64,000 nucleotides of DNA from Okeania sp. SIO1I7 (GTDB lineage Bacteria > Cyanobacteriota > Cyanobacteriia > Cyanobacteriales > Microcoleaceae). The position numbers were made by a program, and so were the translations under genes. The notes beneath the pieces are model-generated. The model saw only the letters and a program-made list of their open reading frames with translations, ran no database searches and was not told the DNA's origin. Positions 47,056-57,131 of the stretch are shown here, one piece after another. Numbering within the stretch: position 1 is the first letter of the stretch; each line of letters starts with the position of its first letter. The stretch covers positions 1 to 64,000 of the forward strand of contig JAAHGF010000004.1 of assembly GCA_010672585.1 (NCBI GenBank). The letters run 5' to 3'.

Positions 47056-48171
47056 ATGACAAAATTACGAGTAGGCTTATTATTTGGTGGGTGTTCCGGG
47101 GAACATGAAGTATCCCTGAATTCGGCAAAAGCGATCGCTACTGCTTTAACTCAAGGTCAAAATACAGACAAATACGAATTGATGCCAATTTACATTCAAA
47201 AAGATGGTCGTTGGCAACCAACTGATTTTTCTCAACAAGTGTTGGAGTCTGGCAACCTACCATCATTACCACTAATAGATGGCAATCAGAATGATAATTC
47301 CGAGACTGAAACCACCTCCTCTCTTGCTTCTCAAACCTCGTCTTACCTCTGGCAAACTCCTCCTCAAGCAGCTCAGGTAGATGTGTGGTTTCCAGTGCTT
47401 CACGGTCCCAATGGCGAAGATGGTACCATACAGGGTCTACTGAAGTTAATGCAGGTTCCGTTTGTGGGGTCTGGGGTTTTGGGGTCCGCAATGGGTATGG
47501 ATAAGATCGCGATGAAAATGGCTTTTGCTCAAGCAGGTTTGCCGCAGGTAAAATATCAGGCAGTGACGCGATCGCAGATTTGGTCTAATCCTTGTGTGTT
47601 TCCCAAATTGTGTGATGATATTGAGGCAGCTTTAGGATATCCCTGTTTTGTTAAACCTGCTAATTTAGGTTCGTCAGTGGGTATTGCTAAGGTGCGGTCA
47701 CGAGCGGAATTGGAAACTGCTTTGGATAATGCTGCTAGTTATGACCGTCGAATTATTGTTGAAGCAGGTGTAGAAGCGAGAGAGTTAGAATGTGCAGTGT
47801 TAGGAAATGATGTCCCGAAAGCTTCTGTGGTGGGAGAGATTACTTTTGACAGTGATTTTTATGATTATGAAACTAAGTATACAGAAGGAAAAGCAGATTT
47901 ATTTATTCCAGCGCGAGTCAGTAAAGCGATCGCTGCTCAAATTCAAGAAATGGCAACTCAAGCATTTTTAGCTGTGGATGCTGCTGGTTTAGCTAGGGTT
48001 GACTTTTTCTATGTAGAGAAAACAGGGGAAATTTTTATTAATGAAATTAATACAATGCCTGGTTTTACTGCGACAAGTATGTATCCTATGCTCTGGGAAG
48101 CTAGTGGCATTCCTTTTTCTGAGTTGGTAGACTGTTTAATTCAGTTAGCATTAGAAAGACATTCTTATTGA
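47056..48171 (+). CDS. ddl: D-alanine-D-alanine ligase
   Basis: Makes D-Ala-D-Ala from two D-alanines and ATP for peptidoglycan precursors in the cytoplasm. A full-length 371-residue ATP-grasp enzyme: N-terminal [74 protein letters not shown], metal-binding [20 protein letters not shown] and [13 protein letters not shown] serine-rich segment near 80-95 is an insertion in the N-terminal domain. It is monocistronic with ATG 47056; upstream 46712-47055 shows nothing notable. Confidence 0.97.
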   Translation: MTKLRVGLLFGGCSGEHEVSLNSAKAIATALTQGQNTDKYELMPIYIQKDGRWQPTDFSQQVLESGNLPSLPLIDGNQNDNSETETTSSLASQTSSYLWQTPPQAAQVDVWFPVLHGPNGEDGTIQGLLKLMQVPFVGSGVLGSAMGMDKIAMKMAFAQAGLPQVKYQAVTRSQIWSNPCVFPKLCDDIEAALGYPCFVKPANLGSSVGIAKVRSRAELETALDNAASYDRRIIVEAGVEARELECAVLGNDVPKASVVGEITFDSDFYDYETKYTEGKADLFIPARVSKAIAAQIQEMATQAFLAVDAAGLARVDFFYVEKTGEIFINEINTMPGFTATSMYPMLWEASGIPFSELVDCLIQLALERHSY

Positions 48172-48306
48172 AGAAGGAGTCAGGAGTCAGAAGGGAAAAT
48201 TGCATGGGGATAGTCTTCGACAAGCCGCTCCGCGTCTACTAACCCCAAACAATTTTGAGCACCCCCGTTGACGGTGGGGTATTAAACCCGTAAAAGAAAA
48301 GATAAT

Positions 48307-48393
48307 TAATATTTTGATGTAGGTTGGGTTGAGCGACAGCAAAACCCAACATTTATCTTTTTTGTCAATAGTAGACCGTAATATAATTCATAT
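48307..48393 (+). repeat. TTTTGATGTAGGTTGGG repeat, copy 1
   Basis: AATATTTTGATGTAGGTTGG…CAAAACCCAACATTTATC… followed by TTTTTTGTCAAT and ATAATTCATATT. A near-identical copy in the same orientation lies at 48832-48932, so the two flank the small gene at 48432-48773. The core is a GGTTGGGTT/AACCCAAC fold-back. Confidence 0.75.
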
Positions 48394-48431
48394 TAAATAA
48401 GTTGATACATACAATCCAGGAATCATTAATT

Positions 48432-48773
48432 ATGGATAGAGAAAAAGAAGCGATCGCTTTACCAAAAAGAACTCAAAAATTTCGGACAAGATTATTTCCT
48501 GGAAAGACATTACCTGCTGAAGAAATAGCAAGACGCAAAGCTATCAAAGCAGAATTTAGCGCCCGCTGCAGACCAGTCTTTGAAAAACTTCGCCCTCAAT
48601 TAATTGACAAATATTACAACCATTTTATAGCAGTCGATCCAGAAAGTGAAGAATATATGATCGACTCATCCTTAGAAAACTTAATTCAAAAAGTCCGCAG
48701 CTATTACCCAGATGGTACAGTCAAAGTCGCTATTTATCGACTTAATGAAACAGGAGCTTGTGGCAGAATATAA
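48432..48773 (+). CDS. Conserved hypothetical protein (113 aa)
   Basis: A small soluble basic protein of unknown function. The visible blocks FPGKTLPAEEIARRKAIKAE, CRPVFEKLRPQLIDKYYNHF, IAVDPESEEYMIDSSLENLI and GTVKVAIYRLNETGACGRI look well ordered, and the KLRPQLID…YNWFIAIDPESG pattern occurs in many cyanobacterial hypothetical proteins. Antitoxin-like or DNA-related roles cannot be judged. The start is taken as ATG 48432 (MDREKE), because the upstream extension to 48402 is not conserved-looking. It is flanked by direct copies of one repeat. Confidence 0.6.
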   Translation: MDREKEAIALPKRTQKFRTRLFPGKTLPAEEIARRKAIKAEFSARCRPVFEKLRPQLIDKYYNHFIAVDPESEEYMIDSSLENLIQKVRSYYPDGTVKVAIYRLNETGACGRI

Positions 48774-48831
48774 TGTTTGGTAAATTTTGAGATAACGGCG
48801 AATTATTTTTTGAAATAGAATTAGTTCTAAT

Positions 48832-48932
48832 AATTAATATTTTGATGTAGGTTGGGTTGAGCGCCAGCAAAACCCAACATTTATCTTTTTTGTCAATCTT
48901 AAGTAGGCAGTAGTATAATTCATATTTTTTGT
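48832..48932 (+). repeat. TTTTGATGTAGGTTGGG repeat, copy 2
   Basis: Matches 48307-48393 (GAGCGACAGC versus GAGCGCCAGC in the loop), including TTTTTTGTCAAT and AGTATAATTCATATT at its right end. Confidence 0.75.
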
Positions 48933-49034
48933 TCTGTACTATGTTCAGTTTACAGTTCTGTTGTCACTGAACATAGTACATATAGTGTCGGCTTTAAGGC
49001 CAACAATAGTTAATTGTCTTTAAGGATGATTATC

Positions 49035-49340
49035 TTAATTGCCCACATCATCCTCACCATTCTCATCATTCTCACCAAAAATAAAGCTAGTAATTTTTTC
49101 TATCAGCTTGTTAGATTTTTGATTCAGTTCTATTCTTCTGATGTTGCCTTGGTCCATTTCAATCGCAATACTATACGACATTAACTGGTTTAAAAAGAAT
49201 AAGAGCGTTGTCGCAAAACGAATAGTTGTCCACAACACTTTGGCGTTTCTTTTTGCAATTGCTTGTGGCTTGACAATTAGTTTTGAACGTGATACATTTG
49301 TAGGTTTATTATTTTTTTCCCTATTGTTCGTGTTTTTCAT
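49035..49340 (-). CDS. Hypothetical membrane protein (101 aa)
   Basis: Not recognised. A basic N-terminus (NNREKNNKPTNVSRSKLIVK) and one hydrophobic helix (TTIRFATTLLFFLNQLMSYS) are followed by an acidic tail (FGENDENGEDDVGN). AAGGA lies 7 nt before ATG 49340, which favours this strand over the overlapping open frame on the other one. The AAA/basic start followed by a single helix suggests a small membrane-anchored protein. Confidence 0.5.
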   Translation of the reverse strand: MKNTNNREKNNKPTNVSRSKLIVKPQAIAKRNAKVLWTTIRFATTLLFFLNQLMSYSIAIEMDQGNIRRIELNQKSNKLIEKITSFIFGENDENGEDDVGN

Positions 49341-49503
49341 GGCTAATTCCTTGAAACGTATACAAAGTAAGCCTTTTACGGTATTAAAATGTAAGTTTTC
49401 GTGGCCATTAAGATCCTGGTAAAAACTAGAAAACTGTAGTAAAATAGGGCTTGTAGGAATATCCTAATAACATTTCTTTATGATACTGTTCGCAGTATTT
49501 ACC

Positions 49504-49604
49504 GTAAATGTTGGTGTAAAAACCGACATTTAATACCGTAAAGGTTAATTAAATGAGGACAAAAGCACCCGAAGAAGTTTGGCAGACGACTGGGTGTTTT
49601 TGTA
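49504..49604 (+). ncRNA. Possible structured RNA ending in a terminator-like hairpin
   Basis: AATGTTGGT-GTAAAA-ACCGACATT (about 49508-49531) forms a 9-bp stem with one G-U pair. It is followed by a second stem, GCACCC…GGGTG (about 49566-49600), with an inner AGT/ACT pairing and a TTTTTGT tail. Two hairpins, the second like an intrinsic terminator, without an adjoining gene on the plus strand, suggest a short RNA or an attenuator. No known family is recognised. Confidence 0.35.
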
Positions 49605-49796
49605 CTCTATTTACTACTCAATAACACATATTACTTTTGTTTAGTAAAATCCTCCTTTTACACTTTTACACTATTGAAAAGGGTTGCTCACTTGAGTCAC
49701 CTTTTAATACCAACTCTTTAAATCAAACAGCCCACACATATTTTCTATTTTAATGTGAAGTAACAAAGTATTTTAAATTAATAGCAACATTAATTA

Positions 49797-49890
49797 GAGA
49801 TACTTAAAAATGCTTAGTGGTACTTACTGAGATACTTAAAAATGCTTAGTGGTACTTACTGAGATACTTAAAAATGCTTAGTGGTACTTA
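49797..49890 (+). repeat. 32-bp tandem repeat, 2.9 copies
   Basis: GAGATACTTAAAAATGCTTA plus 12 bases, repeated head to tail without spacers and with no mismatch in the complete units (starts at 49797, 49829 and 49861). Not a CRISPR array, because there are no unique spacers. Confidence 0.9.
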
Positions 49891-50542
49891 GATATTATAC
49901 TTAATCAAACAGACTTTTTACAAATTAGCTTAAACCTGTATTGAAAGAGAAAAACTTGGCTGAAAATCAACGTGGAAGCATTACATTTTACATAATTCAA
50001 ACCCTCATACTGTTGGACTGAATTTCAGGATACATTGCCGACTTTGATATATTTTCAGCAAAGTTACGGTTTGTATTACTTATTCATTTAGGCCAAAAAA
50101 CGGGTCGAATTTACAAATTACAGGAACTGTCCAATAGCTAAAATCTTATATTATCGGTTTTTTATTCCCTCTGTTGCCTGTTGCCTGCCCACAGCGCTAT
50201 ATTATCCAACTATCTAACCTCTGAACTCAAGTACCCTACAATTAAAATTACAGTTATTTAAGCCCACACACATTCCGCACCATCAAATGTAGTATAGAAG
50301 AAGGAGTCAGGACTCAGGAGTCAGAATTTAGGAGAAAATCATAGCTGTCGTGATTGAGTACACAATCAAGCAAGTATTTATGCTTAATTGTTGACTCAGA
50401 ATTTGATGAACGAAAAAAGTAATTGAGATAATTTGCATAGTATAAATACCTACCAAGTTACCGATATTTATACTACTTTTAATGTTGCAAACTGAAGTGC
50501 AAAATGTAGGTTTAAGTTTTTATGGATAGGGATAGAGTTAGC

Positions 50543-50589
50543 AAAGTGAGGCGATCGCATCAAAAATTAGCTAGCGATCGCCTCACTTT
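50543..50589. promoter_or_regulatory. Perfect 16-bp inverted repeat built on GCGATCGC
   Basis: AAAGTGAGGCGATCGC (50543-50558) pairs exactly with GCGATCGCCTCACTTT (50574-50589) across a 15-base loop. It could be a bidirectional terminator (T-rich edges) or a cruciform. The nearest gene is ppsA, 194 bp away on the minus strand, ending towards it. Confidence 0.5.
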
Positions 50590-50782
50590 ATTGGCACTAC
50601 ATATATTAGACTTGCGTAAGTCCTGATAAAATTATCAACACGAGTTTAGCAACCAAACCCCCAAAAACTAACTATTCTCTACTTCATACCAATTCACTTT
50701 AAAAATGTCACAAATAGTTAGCAACTTATGATGTGAAAGAATAATCTGAAATTAGTGTATAACCATTACTTTCTATCAACTT

Positions 50783-53242
50783 TCACTTCTGACTTCTGAC
50801 TTCTGACTTCGTTAACACCCTCTCCAACTTCGCCACTTCAAACCGAATCTTCAACACAGAATCAGGATTCAAACTAATAGAATCAATCCCCAACTCTACC
50901 AACAACTTCGCAAACTCAGGATAATCACTCGGCGCCTGACCACAAATACCAATCTTACGCCCGCACTCATGAGCAATAGTAATCGCAATCTTAATCATTC
51001 GCCTCACAGCATCATGGCGTTCGTCAAAAATATCTGCTACCAACGCTGAATCTCGGTCTAAACCCAACACCAACTGAGTCAAATCATTCGATCCAATAGA
51101 AAATCCATCAAACACTTGAGCAAACTGTTCAATTAAAATCACATTACTCGGTAACTCACACATCACATAAACCTGCAAACCATTCTCACCCCTCTCCAAA
51201 CCATACTTAGCCATCTCCTCTAAAACCTTCATTCCTTCTTGGGGTGTACGACAAAACGGAATCATCGGAATTACATTTGCCAATCCCATTTTATCCCGCA
51301 CTCGCTTCAGCGCCAGACATTCCAAACCAAAAGCATCCCGATATTTAGGATGATAATAACGAGACGCACCCCGCCAACCAATCATCGGATTTTCCTCATC
51401 AGGCTCAAACTGTTTTCCTCCCAATAAATTAGCATATTCATTACTCTTAAAATCGCTCATCCGCACAATTACAGGTTTCGGATAAAAAGCAGCAGCGATC
51501 GCTCCCATCCCATAAGCTAGGCGATCGACAAAGAAATCTGCCTTATTTTCATATCCCATAGTCAACTCAGCAATTTTTGCCTTTTCCGCCTCATCTTCCA
51601 CTTCATCAAAGTTGAGCAATGCTAAAGGATGCACCCCAATATGATTAGCAATTATAAACTCCAATCTAGCCAAACCCACACCATCAACCGGAAGTGCCGA
51701 TAACCGAAAAGCTTCCTCTGGGTTGCCCACATTCATCAAAATCTGAGTGCGAGTTTCTGGCAAATCATCCAATACTGTTTCCACAACCTCAAACGGGAGC
51801 AACCCATCATAAACTATCCCCACTTCTCCCTCAGCACAGTCAACAGTTACCGCCTGACTATTGTACAATAGTTTCGTAGCATTTTCGCAACCAACAATCG
51901 CCGGAATACCCATCTCCCGCGCAATAATTGCAGCATGACAAGTACGCCCACCTTGGTTAGTAACTATAGCGCTAGCCTTTTTCATAATGGGTTCCCAGTC
52001 TGGGTCAGTTTTGTTAGTGACTAATACCTCCCCTGGTTGAAATTCATAAATGTTATTCGTATCCAGAATAACGCGCACTTTACCTTCGCCGATCGCCTGA
52101 CCCACAGCACGACCTGTTAACAACACTTTCCCTTTCTCCTGCAACTGATAACTACGCAGCAGATTACCAGATTTTTTAGATTGCACCGTTTCTGGTCGCG
52201 CCTGAACTATATATAAACTCTCAGTGACACCATCTTTTGCCCATTCAATATCCATCGGCGTGTAACTACCGCGCACTTGGGAATAATGGTCTTCAATAAT
52301 TATCGCCCAATGAGCAAGTTGCAGAATTTCATCATCACTCAGAGCAAACTGTTGTTGCTGTCGCTCTGGCACGGGTACATTTTTAATCGAATTACCGCCA
52401 TCATAAACCATTTTGATAGCTTTAGTGCCCAGGCGTTTGTTGAGAATAGTACGGAAACCTTCCCGAAGCGTAGGTTTAAATACTAAGTATTCATCAGGGT
52501 TGACTGCACCTTGTACGACATTTTCCCCTAAACCATAAGCTGCTGTGATTAGGGCAGCATTTTTGAACCCGGTTTCGGTATCTATGGAAAACATGACGCC
52601 AGAGGTAGCAAGGTCGGAACGCACCATTTTTTGAATGCCAACTGAGAGGGCAACATCGAAGTGGTCGAAACCTTTGATAGTGCGGTAGGAGATAGCGCGG
52701 TCGGTGAATACTGATGCGAAACACTTATGAGTTGCTTTAAGTACACTTTCGACCCCGTGAATGTTGAGGTAAGTTTCCTGTTGCCCGGCAAAACTGGCAT
52801 CTGGCAAGTCTTCGGCAGTGGCACTGGAACGCACGGCAACATCTGTATCTTGACCGTATAAATAACAAAGGGTTTCGTAGCTGAGGGCGATCGCTTTTTC
52901 TAGTTCTGCTGGAAAGGGTGTCTTCATTATCAATGCTCGTGCTTTTTTGCCCCGTTGTTGTAAATTTTTCATATCTTCAACGTCAAGGTCGGCAAATAGT
53001 AGGCGCAGTTTTGCTTCTAAACCAGCAGATTTAATGAAGTAACGGTAGGCGTAAGCAGTGGTAGCGAAACCATTAGGAATCTTGATATTTTTGGGGGTAA
53101 GTTGTTGCATCATTTCTCCTAAAGATGCGTTTTTACCTCCTACTAAAGGAATGTCATTAATACTAACTTCATCAAACCACAATACTAAGCTTTTCTCTTT
53201 AGCAGTAAAAGTATTATTTTGAATTGTTACTGTTTTTAGCAT
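50783..53242 (-). CDS. ppsA: Phosphoenolpyruvate synthase (pyruvate, water dikinase)
   Basis: Converts pyruvate, ATP and water to phosphoenolpyruvate, AMP and phosphate, a gluconeogenic step in the cytosol. The ATP-grasp N-terminal domain has LVGGKNASLGEMM, AVRSSATAEDLPDASFAGQQ, SGVMFSIDTETGF and VQGAVNPDEY. The swivelling domain has the phosphohistidine in GGRTCHAAIIAREMGIPAIV. The PEP/pyruvate TIM barrel has GVGLARLEFI, PVIVRMSDFKSNEY, NPMIGWRGASRY, VMCELPSNV and SIGSNDLTQLVLGLDRD. Length (819 aa) is normal. The last residues (KSEVRSQK) come from a GAAGTCA heptamer tract that has taken over the gene end. Monocistronic. Confidence 0.97.
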   Translation of the reverse strand: MLKTVTIQNNTFTAKEKSLVLWFDEVSINDIPLVGGKNASLGEMMQQLTPKNIKIPNGFATTAYAYRYFIKSAGLEAKLRLLFADLDVEDMKNLQQRGKKARALIMKTPFPAELEKAIALSYETLCYLYGQDTDVAVRSSATAEDLPDASFAGQQETYLNIHGVESVLKATHKCFASVFTDRAISYRTIKGFDHFDVALSVGIQKMVRSDLATSGVMFSIDTETGFKNAALITAAYGLGENVVQGAVNPDEYLVFKPTLREGFRTILNKRLGTKAIKMVYDGGNSIKNVPVPERQQQQFALSDDEILQLAHWAIIIEDHYSQVRGSYTPMDIEWAKDGVTESLYIVQARPETVQSKKSGNLLRSYQLQEKGKVLLTGRAVGQAIGEGKVRVILDTNNIYEFQPGEVLVTNKTDPDWEPIMKKASAIVTNQGGRTCHAAIIAREMGIPAIVGCENATKLLYNSQAVTVDCAEGEVGIVYDGLLPFEVVETVLDDLPETRTQILMNVGNPEEAFRLSALPVDGVGLARLEFIIANHIGVHPLALLNFDEVEDEAEKAKIAELTMGYENKADFFVDRLAYGMGAIAAAFYPKPVIVRMSDFKSNEYANLLGGKQFEPDEENPMIGWRGASRYYHPKYRDAFGLECLALKRVRDKMGLANVIPMIPFCRTPQEGMKVLEEMAKYGLERGENGLQVYVMCELPSNVILIEQFAQVFDGFSIGSNDLTQLVLGLDRDSALVADIFDERHDAVRRMIKIAITIAHECGRKIGICGQAPSDYPEFAKLLVELGIDSISLNPDSVLKIRFEVAKLERVLTKSEVRSQK

Positions 53243-54513
53243 TGCTTTTATTTCTCCTAAAATTAAGCTGTTTCATCATGTCACGGTGCAGCTTGGATAG
53301 AATTTTCGTCACAAATTTATATTCAAGGCAAATCACTATATTTTTGCCTTAAAAAAACTATTCTTGTTAACGATCAATAATCTATATCACATTGATCCCT
53401 AACAATTATTTCTTGATTTATAGTTGTTTTTTATTCATCTATCTTACTAGAGAATTTTTTTTTAAAACTTTTTCTCTATATTTATATATTAATTAAACTC
53501 TATGTAACCGACAACTTTTCTCAGGTATACACCTTAGTTACCAAAAGTAAAAAAATGTTGATAGGAGTAGTGTAGAGGTGTTTATTACAAAAGATTAAGC
53601 GTTTTAATAATTCTATAGAGGGGGTTTAACTACGACTCATCTGAGGTATACACATTACTGAGACCTATAATTAACCTTAAATAAAAATCAAATAACGATG
53701 GTTAATCCCTTTTTTTTAATCCCAACTATAGTTAAGTTAATATATAGTAAAAGGAAGAATAAAGAAGGAAGAGGCAAGAAGGAAAAATATTGCTTTGTCT
53801 GAGTTTTAAGCTGTCGATCTGTCCTAACCTTTCCTTCGACTGCTATATTAATTTTGTTTGGCGTTTTTACTTACATAAAAGGTATTAAATAACCAATATA
53901 TATCTGTAAAAATATTGATTTTAATCTCAAAAATATAGCAACCGTCATTTCAGTTATCAGTTATCAGTTATCAGTACCTCTAGTTAAAGTCAGAGGCTTG
54001 AAATATTGAACTTTATTTTCTCTTGGTCGATTGGATATGGCGAGGTCCCCTCGCCATCCCTCGACCGCTTTTTCATCCCCTTGTAGAGCGGTAGCTCGCG
54101 GCGCAGCCAAGGGGAGACTATTGACCTTATTTTTTGGTCAGGTTGGTTAGAACAATTAGTGCGAGCATCTTGCTCGCGTTATAAATCATCATAATTAGGG
54201 TTTGCTGAAAAAGTCTTTTAGTAAGGGTAGGAGACAGGAGACAGGAGACAACCCACCCCTAGCCCCTCCCCCTCCCAGGAGGGGAAGACAGGAGAAATGG
54301 GAATTAACGAGAAGGTATAGTAGTTTCACTTAAATATGAGACGTTTTTTCATCTGAAACTCCCTCATAGCAAGAAAGCTTTGTCTCAATCTAAAGTTAAA
54401 TGACTATAGGAGTAACAATGCAAACGGTATGTGCTTTTGGCATAGAAGTAGAAAAATGCTCCCTACTCCTCATCTCCCCTACTCCCCTACTCCTAGATAA
54501 CTTCTTCAAAAAT
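53243..54513. repeat. 1.27-kb spacer with repeat copies
   Basis: Upstream of ppsA the first 500 bp is AT-rich and unique. A diverged ATAGCAG…CTGCTAT repeat lies at 53744-53846 (TGTCTGAGTTTTAAGC, TTCCTTCGACTGCTAT). ATCAGTT heptamers lie at 53950-53975. At 54012-54085 the fold-back TTGGTCGATTGGATATGGCG…CCATCCCTCGACCGC is an inverted piece of the ACCGAATAATT family. AGACAGG heptamers lie at 54230-54250 and TCCCCTAC-type repeats at 54465-54492. No gene. Confidence 0.6.
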
Positions 54514-56532
54514 CTAATTTGCTGCTGCCTCTGCTACAGTCGTAATGACTTCCTGGAATATCACTTCATCTTTACGAGGGTCAGCATGGGCAACCTTCAC
54601 CTCTAGGCGATCGCCCACATTGACAGACCGACCAAACCTCATCGCCAACTCTAAACCCAACTCTTCCAATAACACCAACCCTAAATTAATTTCTTCTTTC
54701 AACCACCTAATTATCAACGCTTGCCAAACCTCATCAGAATTACGTCGCAAATATTCCAGTCCCCAGTAACGGTTAGTACATCTTTCCACACTAGAAGCTT
54801 CTTTGACAGCAGGAACTAAACTCATTACTATTTCTTGCATCTGGTCTCGACTAAAAGGTAACTCCTCTCCTCGTAAATGAGCTTTAATTTGAAAGTGAGC
54901 CAATAGATCGCTATAACGCCGAATCGGAGAAGTAATCTGAACGTAAGTTTCTAAGGCCAAACTAGCGTGACGAGCTGGTATAATGCCCATTTCACTTTTA
55001 GGCATACATCTACGCATCGCACAAGACCGAACTGGTCCAGCAGGCAATAATATTAGTTCTGCCTCTGGTGGAAGTTCCGGTTGAGGTTGACTGCGATAGG
55101 GAAGGGGAATATCATGTTTTTGACCATATTTTGCCCCAACCTCTCCTGCCAAAATCATCATCTCTGCCACTAGCTGTCTTGATGGGGAGTCGTCCAATAC
55201 CTCTACTTTTACTTCCTCACCTTCAACTTTAATCACTGACTCTGGCATATAGATACTAATAGAACCTTGTGACTGTCGCCACTGAAATCTTTGTTTAGCC
55301 CACTGGTCGAGGGCATGAATTTCTGGCTCTAGCTGAATCTTTAACTGTAACATCTCATCTACATCATCATAAGTCAGGCGGTAGGTTGGTTTGATTAAGC
55401 TAGCATGAATGCTGTAGTCTACAACTCCTCCACTTTCATCTAAAATAATCCCAAAACTCAAGGCGCTACAAATTTGTCCCTGAATCAGACTCATTGGCCC
55501 TGTGGCCAACTCTGACGGGAACATCGGAATCATACCTGTGGGTAAATACAATGTAGTAGTTCTTCGCCTTGCGTCTAGGTCTAACTCATCACCAGGAGTA
55601 AGTAAGCGAGTTGGGTCGGCAATATGTACCCATATCTTTTGTTGATTATCTTCTAAAAATTCAACACTGAGGCCATCATCTATTTCTTTGGTGCTTTCAT
55701 CATCTATGGTATAAACTTTTAGATGAGTTAAATCCAAACGGTTTGTGTCTGGATCTGGCGGAGGAGATTTTAGGCAGCTTTGAGCCACTTCTAGTACCTT
55801 GGTAGAAAAATGTTTTGGGATCTGGCTACGTCGCAGAAATAAATTTTCATGCTCGCTCCATATACCTAGATCCATTAATAGTGTAAACGCTGCTTCTGGA
55901 GTTTCTGGTAATTCTAACATGGCCATGGCATCCATTGCTTGGGCCCGATGAGAAGCTTCTTCTCCATAAGTCGCCAATTTTTCTATTACATCTAGGCGGT
56001 TATAATCACTTGATTGCCACTCTACCTCTTCTCCTGCTAGTCGGTTACGCACCCGGAGTAAAAAGTTTTCTAGTTCTTGTTGTTTTTGTTTTTGGACTTC
56101 CTGCTGATGTTTGATTTCTCCTACTTGAGCTACAGGTCGGGGTTCGTAGCGATCGCCTTTTTGCTTAAAGTAGAGTTTATCATCTGATAATAATATGTAC
56201 GCTGCATAACATTGGGCTGGTGTTTGTTCTGAAAATAGCAGTAAGGCCATTTCTTCTGGATTTACTGTTTCTGCTTCTTCTACCAGTAGTTCCCATGCTA
56301 ACTCTATACTTGAAGGGTCTATATAAGTTTCTACTTCCTGAAGAAATTTGGGAATTTCTGATGGTTTGTAATTTTCTCCTGCTACTTCATAACTGATTTG
56401 CTTTGGAGGTATGCTGTGAGATTGACCATTTGCTTCCACCACGACCCAGTTTTTTTTACCGTCTGGACGTTCTGTGATAGCTAGTCGCCGTTCTCCATGC
56501 AATCTAAATTCAATTAATTTTCCCTTCTCCAC
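54514..56532 (-). CDS. Ribonuclease II/R family exoribonuclease
   Basis: A 3'-to-5' exoribonuclease of 672 residues, acting in RNA turnover. An N-terminal cold-shock-like start (LIEFRLHGERRLAITERPDG) and a helical region precede the RNB catalytic domain. TIDDESTKEIDDGLSVE supplies the acidic metal-binding residues; DPTRLLTPGDELDLDARRRT, TGMIPMFPSELATGP and the YVQITSPIRRYSDLLAHFQI segment are typical. A short S1-type end (NVGDRLEVKVAHADPRKDEV) follows. It is shorter than E. coli RNase R and matches the single cyanobacterial RNB enzyme. It lies downstream of rpmG and rpsR on the same strand, the arrangement common in cyanobacteria, although a repeat-containing 307-bp gap now separates it from rpsR. 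Confidence 0.93.
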   Translation of the reverse strand: MEKGKLIEFRLHGERRLAITERPDGKKNWVVVEANGQSHSIPPKQISYEVAGENYKPSEIPKFLQEVETYIDPSSIELAWELLVEEAETVNPEEMALLLFSEQTPAQCYAAYILLSDDKLYFKQKGDRYEPRPVAQVGEIKHQQEVQKQKQQELENFLLRVRNRLAGEEVEWQSSDYNRLDVIEKLATYGEEASHRAQAMDAMAMLELPETPEAAFTLLMDLGIWSEHENLFLRRSQIPKHFSTKVLEVAQSCLKSPPPDPDTNRLDLTHLKVYTIDDESTKEIDDGLSVEFLEDNQQKIWVHIADPTRLLTPGDELDLDARRRTTTLYLPTGMIPMFPSELATGPMSLIQGQICSALSFGIILDESGGVVDYSIHASLIKPTYRLTYDDVDEMLQLKIQLEPEIHALDQWAKQRFQWRQSQGSISIYMPESVIKVEGEEVKVEVLDDSPSRQLVAEMMILAGEVGAKYGQKHDIPLPYRSQPQPELPPEAELILLPAGPVRSCAMRRCMPKSEMGIIPARHASLALETYVQITSPIRRYSDLLAHFQIKAHLRGEELPFSRDQMQEIVMSLVPAVKEASSVERCTNRYWGLEYLRRNSDEVWQALIIRWLKEEINLGLVLLEELGLELAMRFGRSVNVGDRLEVKVAHADPRKDEVIFQEVITTVAEAAAN

Positions 56533-56839
56533 ATTTATATATCCCTATAAATTTTCAACTGCCTTTGACTAGGTTGTGGTATTTTTTAGTTTGAGATTTT
56601 TTGACTTTGGCTTTTATAAGCATTTCCTACGGAATGCTGCGCAAACAGCCATCAGCTATTAGCTATCAGCTTCAAATTTTGTGCATATAATTAGGCATCT
56701 GGCAAGAGTCCCATTCCAGAACGTCCCAGCTTGGGTTGATCATCCTCTTTGCGCAAAGCTGACCGCTGACCGCTGACCGCTGAATGCTTTTTAACTTTTT
56801 CAGATTTACCCAAAATCTCAAATCTCAAACACTTTATCT
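56533..56839. repeat. Heptamer-rich gap between rpsR and the RNase gene
   Basis: Contains AGCTATC/AGCCATC heptamers (56646-56672) and CTGACCG heptamers (56757-56783), plus an ACGGAATGCTGCGCAAACAG piece that recurs at several sites in the window. No gene. Confidence 0.6.
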
Positions 56840-57058
56840 TCAGGTTTCCCGATTAACGTAGGGTAATAAAGCTACTAATCTAGCTCTTTTGATACTTTTC
56901 GTTAAATCTCTCTGCTGTTTTGAAGTTAAACCAGTTATTCTTCTTGGCAGAATTTTACCTCTTTCTGTAATATATTTCTTGAGTAGTTCCACATCTTTAT
57001 AGTCGATTGGATCTCCTGGTTTAATTGGTGATACTCTTTTACGGAAGTAATTCGCCAT
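56840..57058 (-). CDS. rpsR: 30S ribosomal protein S18
   Basis: A small-subunit ribosomal protein of 72 residues that pairs with S6 on the platform. Diagnostic sequence: [40 protein letters not shown] and [20 protein letters not shown]. Length and the LPYV end are typical. Co-transcription with rpmG, 73 bp upstream, is likely. Confidence 0.98.
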   Translation of the reverse strand: MANYFRKRVSPIKPGDPIDYKDVELLKKYITERGKILPRRITGLTSKQQRDLTKSIKRARLVALLPYVNRET

Positions 57059-57131
57059 TTCTAATTATTTGTTAGTTATTTTTGTTTACGTTTTAACTAT
57101 TTACTTACTATTTTTAATACTCACTGAATTT

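Larger units (their letters stand above)
49341..50782. other. 1.44-kb gene-free region with structured sequences
   Basis: Contains a run of hairpins at 49500-49604 (listed separately), a 32-bp tandem repeat at 49797-49890, TTGCCTG heptamers near 50175, an AGGAGTC heptamer tract near 50305, a perfect palindrome at 50543-50589 and an inverted half of the AGGACTTACGCA family at 50612-50630. No protein-coding gene is supported. Confidence 0.5.

Noticed and set aside
49141-49422. Plus-strand 93-codon frame
   Set aside because: It overlaps the minus-strand frame, which has the better ribosome-binding site and a more protein-like composition. The plus frame has no recognisable features, though neither is certain.
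49797-49890. CRISPR array
   Set aside because: The repeats are head-to-tail with no unique spacers. No CRISPR array was seen anywhere in the window.
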